Shown here: positions 6,279-11,284 of the stretch, piece by piece | Layout: the number at the start of each line of letters is the position of its first letter | How positions within the stretch are numbered: position 1 is the stretch's first letter | Source: an uncultured Lactobacillus sp. | GTDB lineage: Bacteria; Bacillota; Bacilli; Lactobacillales; Lactobacillaceae | Direction of reading: 5' to 3' | Assembly: GCA_946409675.1 (NCBI GenBank) | Contig: CAMJXI010000023.1 | Coordinates: forward strand, 1-11,284 | DNA length: 11,284 nucleotides | Notes under the pieces: model-generated | The model's input: only the letters and a program-made list of their open reading frames with translations | Database searches by the model: none | What the model was told of the DNA's origin: nothing | Made by a program: the position numbers and the translations under genes

Positions 6279-6386
6279 AAAAAGCGACGGAAAAGCGACT
6301 AAAAGCGAATAAAAAGCTCCTGATTTTATATAAAAGCTTTTGATTTGCGACAAAAGCTTTTGGTTTTGAGCTAACCAAGACAAAAA
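6279..6386. repeat. A-tracts in phase with the DNA helix
   Basis: Runs of four or five A occur at 6279-6283, 6291-6294, 6301-6304, 6311-6315, 6332-6335, 6352-6355 and 6382-6386. Their centres are about 11.5, 10, 10.5, 20.5, 20 and 30.5 bases apart, all close to multiples of the helical repeat. Most are part of the unit AAAAGC, and two are full AAAAGCTTTT palindromes. Phased A-tracts are known to bend DNA. The block sits just upstream of the split CLC gene. The rest of the 6256-6433 gap shows no convincing gene. Confidence 0.7.
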
Positions 6387-6433
6387 TTCTTTTTTCTGAT
6401 AGGGTAGAAGAAACAATAATCTCTGGAGAATCA

Positions 6434-6679
6434 ATGACTACGAAAAAATCTTTTCACCTTCTAATTAACGGACTACTTCTAAGTGCAATTATCGCCCTAA
6501 TTTCCGTTCTCTTTCTAGCAGTAGAAACCGAAATAACCGCCCTCTTCTGGGAAATTATACCGAAATATTTTGCCAGAATAGAACTTTATTATTTTGTTCT
6601 CTGCTTGGTCGGAGCAATAATCTTAATCCTCATCCAAAAATCCTTCGGGAAAGTGCATCAAACTGCTACTAGGCAATGA
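6434..6679 (+). CDS. CLC-type ion channel, N-terminal fragment
   Basis: This 81-residue membrane peptide has two hydrophobic segments (about 10-31 and 52-69). It looks like the first helices of a CLC-superfamily channel whose remainder is encoded by the next frame. GGAG five bases upstream of ATG supports the start. It ends HQTATRQ-stop. If one base were restored at about 6671, the frame would continue as HQTAT-x-AMSELK directly into the downstream protein, and the sum of about 410 residues is the usual length of YfeO-like CLC proteins. On its own, such a fragment is not known to me as a functional protein. I interpret it as the front part of a frameshifted gene, with a natural two-chain channel as the alternative. 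Confidence 0.7.
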   Translation: MTTKKSFHLLINGLLLSAIIALISVLFLAVETEITALFWEIIPKYFARIELYYFVLCLVGAIILILIQKSFGKVHQTATRQ

Positions 6680-7662
6680 GTGAACTGAAGCTTAACAAGA
6701 CCGTCGACTATTCCGGCGTCTTCAAAAATCTTTTGGCTGCTTTGGTAGTACTCGTATTCGGTGCGGGTGTTGGTCCTGAAGCTGCCCTTTTGAGTGCAAT
6801 CATTGCTCTGTCAGTCCGACAAGCCGACAAGTTACGCTATATTTATTTCCAGTTTGGCTCATGGGAAGAGCTTTCTTTCTTAGGCAAAATCAAATTCATC
6901 TTGTCGCCGTTCAAATACACGCAAACTTACGATGCCGACGTTGCTCCGGCCGATGGTAAAAAAATAAAAATGATTGCCAACTCCGTCTTCATCTTAAACG
7001 GATTGGTCGTCTTTTTCACCCTCAACAAAGCGATGGGACATCCCTCATTCATCACCAGACTAGGAGAATCAAATTGGGTACTCCAGAATATCTGGTTGGT
7101 GGTTCCAGCGCTGATTATCGGAGCTGTTGTGGGACTTGGATACAAGTACTTCAGTAAATTACTAAGTCTAATTATTAAGCCTCTCAAGAATCACCAAGCG
7201 GTACTCACCTTGATTGGTGCAGCCTTCATCTACTTATTCGTCGTTGAGACACCAAGATTACTATTCTCCGGTCAAACGTTCATGCATCTCATTCCGACTT
7301 TTGGAACTGACCAAGCTTGGCAAACACTGTTGGTAGCCGCACTACTCAAGCTAGTCTTCCTTCAACTTTGCTTACAAACGGGTTGGATTGGAGGGGACAT
7401 CTTCCCGGCCATTTTCTCAGCAGTACTCTTTGGTTTTGTAACGGCCCAATTCTTTCCCGGTATTGATACGCTGTTCATCGTAGCAGTGGTCGCAACAAGT
7501 TGCTCGACGCAAATTTTGGATTCAATCTGGGTTCCAGTAATTTTCATTGCATTGTTCTTCCCAATGAATCTCTGGCCTGCGATTGCTGTAGTTTTACTAC
7601 TTGAATGGATAATTAAAAATAAAATTCTGGCACCACGAAAAAACAAGCTCTCACAAATGTGA
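6676..7662 (+). CDS. CLC-type ion channel/transporter, main fragment
   Basis: This 328-residue polytopic protein has the two best known CLC signatures. GAGVGPEAALL (residues 29-39) matches the GxxGP selectivity loop, and GGDIFPAIF (239-247) matches GxFxP. A LLFSGQ segment lies between them. It is short for a CLC protein because the first membrane helices are in the preceding frame, with which it overlaps by ATGA. There is no good ribosome binding site before this ATG (only AGG two to four bases away), so independent initiation would be weak unless coupled. In the GxxGP loop the position of the gating glutamate of ClC-ec1 (Glu148) appears to be valine, as in mammalian ClC-K, with Glu one place after the proline. 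The ion carried is not readable. The stop codon lies inside the following terminator stem. Confidence 0.8.
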   Translation: MSELKLNKTVDYSGVFKNLLAALVVLVFGAGVGPEAALLSAIIALSVRQADKLRYIYFQFGSWEELSFLGKIKFILSPFKYTQTYDADVAPADGKKIKMIANSVFILNGLVVFFTLNKAMGHPSFITRLGESNWVLQNIWLVVPALIIGAVVGLGYKYFSKLLSLIIKPLKNHQAVLTLIGAAFIYLFVVETPRLLFSGQTFMHLIPTFGTDQAWQTLLVAALLKLVFLQLCLQTGWIGGDIFPAIFSAVLFGFVTAQFFPGIDTLFIVAVVATSCSTQILDSIWVPVIFIALFFPMNLWPAIAVVLLLEWIIKNKILAPRKNKLSQM

Positions 7663-7673
7663 GGGCTTGTTTT
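7638..7673. terminator. Bidirectional terminator between CLC and gpmA
   Basis: AAAACAAGCTCTCAC (7640-7654) pairs with GTGAGGGCTTGTTTT (7659-7673) around a short loop, with one G-T wobble. On the minus strand it ends in six T (A 7638-7643) and so serves gpmA, whose stop is at 7683. On the plus strand it ends in four T and serves the CLC gene, whose stop codon TGA (7660-7662) is inside the stem. Confidence 0.92.
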
Positions 7674-7682
7674 GATTTGAGC

Positions 7683-8372
7683 TTAGTTTAATTTTTCTTT
7701 GTTGATAACTTTTAATTTGTCATCAAATGTGTAAACAACTGGTTCGCCAGTTGCCATTTCAACATCCATGATATCTTCATCAGAAATGTTTTCGATGTAT
7801 TTAGTCAAGGCACGTAATGAGTTACCATGAGCAGCAACGATAACGTTCTTGCCAGCAAGCAAGTCAGGAGCAATGTGATCTTCCCAGAAAGGAAGTGCAC
7901 GTTCCAAAGTAACCTTAAGGTTTTCGCCACCAGGTACCAAACGTGGGTCAAGGTCTGCGTAACGACGATCGTTAACTGCTGAGCCTTCATCAGTTGCTTC
8001 CATCAATGGAGGAAGAGTGTCATAAGAACGGCGCCAAATATGAACTTGTTCGTCACCATATTTGTCAGCAGTTTCTTGTTTGTTCAAACCTTGTAATTTG
8101 CCATAGTGACGTTCGTTAAGTCTCCATGATTTTGTTTCTGGAATCCACAGTTGATCACTTTCTTCAAGAGCATAGTGCAAAGTTTTGATTGCACGAGTCA
8201 ATACTGATGTGTAAGCTTGATCGAATTCGATACCAGCAGCTTTGATCAATTGACCAGCTTTCTTAGCTTCTTCAACACCTTGTTCTGAAAGGTTGACATC
8301 GTGCCAGCCAGTAAACTTGTTTGAAAGATTCCATTCACTTTGACCGTGACGGATAAATACTAATTTAGACAT
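7683..8372 (-). CDS. gpmA: 2,3-bisphosphoglycerate-dependent phosphoglycerate mutase
   Basis: This 229-residue cytosolic glycolytic enzyme interconverts 3- and 2-phosphoglycerate through a phosphohistidine. The hallmarks of the dPGM branch of the histidine phosphatase superfamily are all present: [11 protein letters not shown] at the N-terminus with catalytic His9, [10 protein letters not shown] with Arg60, [11 protein letters not shown] with Glu87, [11 protein letters not shown], and [10 protein letters not shown] with His182. Length is normal and no key residue is missing. AAGGAG eight bases upstream of ATG supports the start. It is transcribed alone from its own promoter and ends in the bidirectional terminator. 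Arginine codons near the start are CGT/CGC-type, as expected for a strongly expressed housekeeping gene. Confidence 0.97.
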   Translation of the reverse strand: MSKLVFIRHGQSEWNLSNKFTGWHDVNLSEQGVEEAKKAGQLIKAAGIEFDQAYTSVLTRAIKTLHYALEESDQLWIPETKSWRLNERHYGKLQGLNKQETADKYGDEQVHIWRRSYDTLPPLMEATDEGSAVNDRRYADLDPRLVPGGENLKVTLERALPFWEDHIAPDLLAGKNVIVAAHGNSLRALTKYIENISDEDIMDVEMATGEPVVYTFDDKLKVINKEKLN

Positions 8373-8418
8373 TGTAAATCTCCTTTTTCCTTAACATATA
8401 AATACATAACCGATTAAC

Positions 8419-8447
8419 ATTTTACACTATTTATGTTGTGACAACAA
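8419..8447 (-). promoter_or_regulatory. gpmA promoter
   Basis: On the minus strand, -35 TTGTTG (8447-8442) and -10 TAAAAT (8424-8419) are separated by 17 bases, about 46 bases upstream of the gpmA start. An 11-base inverted repeat, GTTGT-G-ACAAC (8435-8445), overlaps the -35 box and could be an operator, though no regulator can be named. Confidence 0.65.
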
Positions 8448-8626
8448 GCGGGTAATAATTGAGTACTAACGACAAAACGGTAGGGCACGTAGTGCCTTAG
8501 AGTTTTAAGTTAGACGGAGATTATTGCTTGGTGGAACATTATTTGGATAACCTGATTACGCGGAGATTGTTGTGTTTTGAGAGCATTATTTTAGTTGCGA
8601 GAATCAACGGTCATCATTTTCAAACC
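8448..8626. other. Region without a supported gene (8448-8626)
   Basis: No convincing coding region is seen here. One plus-strand frame (8459-8626 and beyond) reads well apart from a TAG at 8498-8500, but has no recognisable product and runs through a terminator. A 12-base direct repeat with one mismatch, CGGAGATTRTTG, occurs at 8515-8526 and 8561-8572. GGCAC-GTA-GTGCC at about 8485-8497 can form a small hairpin. This may be decayed coding sequence or simple leader DNA. Confidence 0.3.
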
Positions 8627-8654
8627 AAAAAAAGACTACCCTTTCGGGTAGCCC
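8627..8654 (-). terminator. Rho-independent terminator downstream of the amidase gene
   Basis: CTACCC (8636-8641) pairs with GGGTAG (8646-8651) around loop TTTC, and G8634 can also pair. On the minus strand the stem runs into seven T (A 8627-8633). It is the first good terminator after the amidase stop at 8873, leaving a 3' untranslated region of about 220 bases. That stretch (8655-8872) holds no gene I can support. Confidence 0.8.
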
Positions 8655-8872
8655 TTAAAATCCATCTTTGCCAACGCAATTTGGTTCAGACATCTTTTAG
8701 TGTAAGAATAAGCTACAATTTTAACGAGAATAAACCGAATTAATACTTAGAGGAGTATATGTTTTGACTTTCGTCAGTAACGATTTTCTATATATCTTCA
8801 CTTATTTTACAAGCCAAAGTATACATTATTTAATCCAAAAAGCCAAATTGATTTACTTTTTTCTCTAATAAT

Positions 8873-10864
8873 CTATTTAATCGTCAAATATTTTGCTTCG
8901 ACCCATTGGTTTTTACCTAATGAATACCAAATTTTCCCCTGATAAGTTGTCTTAGAAACAACTTTCCAGCTTGTTCCATGTTTGAGTTTCAAATTAGGAA
9001 CTGCTTTACCGCCTGGGGTTTTCCAAACAGAAATTGAATAACCAGGAACATATTTAACAGTCCCAATCGTGCCCTTGGGTACGCTCGATCCATTATTGTT
9101 TGAGCTAACGGTTTTAATTCCGTTAAATCCAGTAACGTAAACGTATTGTCCATCAAGCCATTGGTTCTTCCCAACTTGATACCACCATTTACCATTTTTC
9201 TGGGTCTTAGCACTAACTTTCCAGCTTGATAATGATTTTAGGTATTGGTCTGTTCCTCCAGTGCCTGCGCCTGACCAAACTCTAACTTTCCATTTATAAT
9301 AAACCTTTGCAATTGCTGATCCCGTATTTGAGGTTTTCCCCATCAAGCTGTAATCTGGGCCTGGAACAACTTCTTTAATTGAGTTTGTACCAGTTACATA
9401 GAGATATTGACCATCAATCCACTGATTTCTACCAACTTGATACCACCATCGGCCGTTCTTTTTAGACTTTGCTGTAACCTTCCAGCTTGATAATGAATCC
9501 AAATACTGATTAGTTTCACCTGTGCCGATTCCAGTCCAAACACGTACTTTCCACTTATAATATACTTTAGCAATAGCCATTCCAGTGGTTGAGGACTTTC
9601 CCATTAAACTATAATCTGGACCACTTGGGGGCTGCGTGATTGAATCGTTGATATTCTTAATTGAATTAACCCCAGTAACATATAAGTACTGACCATCAAT
9701 CCATTGGTTTTTACCAACTTGATACCACCATTTACCGTTAACTAACGTTTTAGCAGTTACTTTCCAGCTTGATAATGAATCAAGAGACTGGCTCGTACCT
9801 GCTGAACCCGGCTTTCCCCAAACACGTACCTTCCACTGATAATAAACTTTCGCAATTGGAGATCCAGCAGTAGATGTTTTCCCCATCAAGCTGTAGTCTG
9901 GTCCTGTACCTGTTTCCTTAATTGAGTTTGTTCCAGTTACATAAAGATATTGTCCATCGATCCATTGATTTTTACCAACTTGATACCACCACTTACCATT
10001 AACTAACGTTTTTGCAGTTACTTTCCATGAGGATAGCGAATCTAGGTATTGGTTTGTGCCAACTTTTCCAGGAGAGCTCCAAACGCGTACCTTCCACTGA
10101 TAGTATACTTTAGCAATTGGAGATCCCGTGGTGGATGTCTTCCCCATCAAACTATAATCAGGACCAACTGAACCACCATTACCCATTAATTCATTATACT
10201 TAGTGAGAATTAAATCGTAGAATTGATCCATCGAGTAGCCCCATTTATTGAAGTAACCGGTTGGATCTGAGTGGTTTGATGACTCAGGGTAAAAGTTTGA
10301 AATAGCATTATGTGACCAGATTGTACCTTCGCCATCATGCTCTGCCAAATTTGGTTTTAAACCATATTGTTTCAACAGACTAGCAATGTAATAAGCGTCG
10401 TTATTGAGCGATAGTGCAAAATTATATGCTGTGGTTTCTTGGCAAAGTTCAATTTGAATAAACCTACCATTTGCAACACGACCAGCGCCCCAAACCCCAC
10501 GGTTTGTTGGGTGAATTTGGATAACGCCAGTGTGATCAACAAAAGCATGAACGTAGGCATTCTTGTTTGACCATTCACGCAGGAAATACGCTGCCTCATC
10601 TTCGGCAGTTGCACCAGGAGTTGCCGTTTCATGAACAACAATCCCTTCAGGTTTACCAGTATTATATTCAAAATCATATGTAAATGTTGAAGTTCTAACA
10701 TCTAATTTAGGTTTGCCAAATCCGTAAGAACTTATCTGATTATTAATTGCTGAATAAGCAGCTTGTACTGTATTTGTTTGATTTAGAGTCACCGCAAATC
10801 CACCTGTCAACGCAAGAGCGGAAGCACAGGCAAAAGAAGTAACTAATTTATTACTTAGTCTCAT
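8873..10864 (-). CDS. Secreted N-acetylmuramoyl-L-alanine amidase with five SH3-like repeats
   Basis: This 663-residue cell-wall hydrolase is predicted to be exported and to cleave the bond between muramic acid and the stem peptide. A signal peptide ends near VQA (residue 35). An Amidase_2/PGRP-type domain spans about 45-225. Probable zinc ligands are His78 (GIVVHET), His185 (TIWSHNAIS) and Asp200 (HSDPTGYF), and the likely catalytic Glu139 is in FIQIEL. Five SH3-like wall-binding repeats follow, starting at about 234, 321, 415, 502 and 597. The first four begin GPDYSLMGK and contain GKWWYQVG or a close variant. The last is divergent and ends the protein. GGAGG upstream of ATG at 10864 supports the start. 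It lies alone between a sigma-factor-like gene and a terminator. An autolysin role in growth or cell separation is likely, and a prophage origin is not indicated. Confidence 0.92.
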   Translation of the reverse strand: MRLSNKLVTSFACASALALTGGFAVTLNQTNTVQAAYSAINNQISSYGFGKPKLDVRTSTFTYDFEYNTGKPEGIVVHETATPGATAEDEAAYFLREWSNKNAYVHAFVDHTGVIQIHPTNRGVWGAGRVANGRFIQIELCQETTAYNFALSLNNDAYYIASLLKQYGLKPNLAEHDGEGTIWSHNAISNFYPESSNHSDPTGYFNKWGYSMDQFYDLILTKYNELMGNGGSVGPDYSLMGKTSTTGSPIAKVYYQWKVRVWSSPGKVGTNQYLDSLSSWKVTAKTLVNGKWWYQVGKNQWIDGQYLYVTGTNSIKETGTGPDYSLMGKTSTAGSPIAKVYYQWKVRVWGKPGSAGTSQSLDSLSSWKVTAKTLVNGKWWYQVGKNQWIDGQYLYVTGVNSIKNINDSITQPPSGPDYSLMGKSSTTGMAIAKVYYKWKVRVWTGIGTGETNQYLDSLSSWKVTAKSKKNGRWWYQVGRNQWIDGQYLYVTGTNSIKEVVPGPDYSLMGKTSNTGSAIAKVYYKWKVRVWSGAGTGGTDQYLKSLSSWKVSAKTQKNGKWWYQVGKNQWLDGQYVYVTGFNGIKTVSSNNNGSSVPKGTIGTVKYVPGYSISVWKTPGGKAVPNLKLKHGTSWKVVSKTTYQGKIWYSLGKNQWVEAKYLTIK
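9107..10165 (-). repeat. Four tandem coding repeats of the amidase
   Basis: Four near-identical units of about 85-94 codons lie at 10165-9905, 9904-9623, 9622-9362 and 9361-9107 on the minus strand. Units 1 and 2 share a run of nearly 40 identical residues from LDSLSSWKV to QYLYVTG. Units 3 and 4 differ mainly in the segment before GRWW/GKWW and in the variable loop after KVRVW. The similarity extends to the DNA, indicating recent duplication. A fifth, diverged unit is at 9076-8876. Confidence 0.9.
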
Positions 10865-10908
10865 ATTTCTTCTCCTCCAAAGAGATTTGTTTCAACGGTC
10901 TTTTTTCT

Positions 10909-10937
10909 AAAATAACATGTAAACCTTATTTTATCAA
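10909..10937 (-). promoter_or_regulatory. Amidase gene promoter
   Basis: On the minus strand, -35 TTGATA (10937-10932) and -10 TATTTT (10914-10909) have a 17-base spacer. A TG one base before the -10 box makes it an extended -10 promoter. It lies 45 bases upstream of the start codon and downstream of the sigma-like gene, so the amidase can be transcribed on its own by the housekeeping polymerase. Confidence 0.6.
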
Positions 10938-10941
10938 TCAT

Positions 10942-10968
10942 TTGCACTACTTTGTAATCAAAGTGCAA
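10942..10968. promoter_or_regulatory. Interrupted inverted repeat between sigma-like gene and amidase
   Basis: TTGCA (10942-10946) pairs with TGCAA (10964-10968), and CTTTG (10950-10954) with CAAAG (10959-10963), leaving three bases (10947-10949) unpaired. There is no T tract on either side, so it is a poor terminator. Its position just upstream of the amidase -35 box suits a regulator binding site, but no regulator can be assigned. Confidence 0.4.
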
Positions 10969-10970
10969 TG

Positions 10971-11284
10971 TTAAAAGTCAGCTATTTTTAGTATTTTTTT
11001 ACAAAGTGTAACCTTAGATCTAGATAACGTTCGATAACTTATGCTATAGAGTTTAACAAGTTCTGTTAGCTTAAATCCCGCCAGAACATGCATTTCTAAT
11101 AACAGGCGTTCATTTTCAGTCAAATCAGATTTCAGTTCTTGTAATAGCAGTTCTAAATCTGCCTCTAGTATTTCCTGGGAAATCCAATCCTCCTCTTCAG
11201 AGTTGTCTGCAAGTTGCGTAATCAACTCGGCTTGATGCTTAACTTTGCGGAGCTGATCAATTGTCTGCCACATGATTTTCTTGA
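10971..11284 (-). CDS. Sigma-70-family factor, C-terminal part (runs off the window edge)
   Basis: The frame is open to the right edge, so the ATG at 11273 is probably internal. No ribosome binding site is visible before it and KKI precedes it in frame. From that ATG there are 100 residues. The last 50 form a sigma region-4-like helix-turn-helix: LTENERLLLEMHVLAGFKLTEL, then VKLYSISYRTLSRSKVTL and CKKIL, matching the -35-binding domain pattern. An acidic segment EEEDWISQEILEADLE links it to what should be region 2 beyond the window. Factors of about 180-190 residues with this layout, including ComX/SigH-like ones, are common in lactobacilli. Which one this is cannot be told. A different HTH protein remains possible. 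Confidence 0.6.
   Translation of the reverse strand, partial: KKIMWQTIDQLRKVKHQAELITQLADNSEEEDWISQEILEADLELLLQELKSDLTENERLLLEMHVLAGFKLTELVKLYSISYRTLSRSKVTLCKKILKIADF

Noticed and set aside
6276-6344. A 22-codon plus-strand peptide beginning MEKATEKRLK
   Set aside because: No ribosome binding site, and its lysine-rich content simply reflects the AAAAGC units.
6198-6434. A 78-codon minus-strand frame over the A-tract region
   Set aside because: It overlaps the end of cadD and the terminator hairpin, and its composition is explained by the AAAAGC repeats. There is no credible start context.
6676-6679. Programmed -1 ribosomal frameshift joining the two CLC frames
   Set aside because: The overlap region CTAGGCAATGAG contains no slippery heptamer, and the -1 frame has a stop at 6670-6672. 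A simple deletion or reinitiation fits better.
8528-8743. A 71-codon plus-strand frame starting with TTG
   Set aside because: It runs straight through the minus-strand terminator at 8627-8654, has no convincing ribosome binding site at a proper distance, and its product looks like nothing I know. Upstream, the same frame is interrupted by TAG at 8498-8500.
9107-10165. CRISPR or other DNA repeat array
   Set aside because: The repeats are long coding units within one open frame and encode SH3-like domains; there are no short identical repeats with unique spacers.
8873-10864. Phage endolysin or prophage remnant
   Set aside because: The protein has a signal peptide and its own promoter, and no holin or phage structural gene is nearby. 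A host autolysin is more likely.

Overview
The window looks like chromosomal DNA from a low-GC Gram-positive bacterium, most likely a member of the Lactobacillaceae. The support is strong AAGGAG-type ribosome binding sites, an LPQTG-anchored surface protein with a MucBP-like domain, a secreted amidase with SH3-like repeats, a CadD-type cadmium transporter and a lactobacillus-like HesB-family protein. The first 45 bases are not biological: they match the 3' part of the Illumina TruSeq/P5 adapter, so this is the end of a draft contig whose adapter was not trimmed.

Layout, left to right. After the adapter come the last ~48 codons of a cysteine-rich, metallothionein-like protein with its terminator, then an APC-family amino acid permease (+). 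The minus strand then carries an LPXTG surface protein, a HesB/IscA-like small protein, and an NADPH-dependent FMN reductase preceded by a TetR regulator. Next, on the plus strand, is a compact cadmium-resistance operon: an ArsR/SmtB-type sensor overlapping a CadD transporter, with a clear inverted-repeat operator between its -35 and -10 boxes. After it, a CLC-type ion channel is split into two overlapping reading frames (81 + 328 codons). The split looks like a one-base deletion in a single ~410-codon gene. Upstream of it lies a run of A-tracts spaced at DNA helical repeats, and near-identical hairpin terminators sit on both sides. The second of these terminators is shared with the convergent glycolytic gene gpmA (-). 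About 500 bases without a convincing gene follow. The window then holds a 663-codon secreted N-acetylmuramoyl-L-alanine amidase (-) with five SH3-like repeats, and the 3' part of a sigma-70-family factor (-) that runs off the right edge.

Themes. There is a metal-stress flavour on the plus strand (cysteine-rich protein, CadC-like sensor and CadD) and two envelope proteins on the minus strand (LPXTG protein and amidase). The remaining genes appear to be independent transcription units separated by good terminators. I see no CRISPR array, tRNA, rRNA, transposase or phage module. The items most worth a second look are the split CLC gene, the phased A-tracts, the unusual cysteine layout of the ArsR-type sensor, the unrecognised N-terminal domain of the LPXTG protein, and the adapter-truncated cysteine-rich gene.
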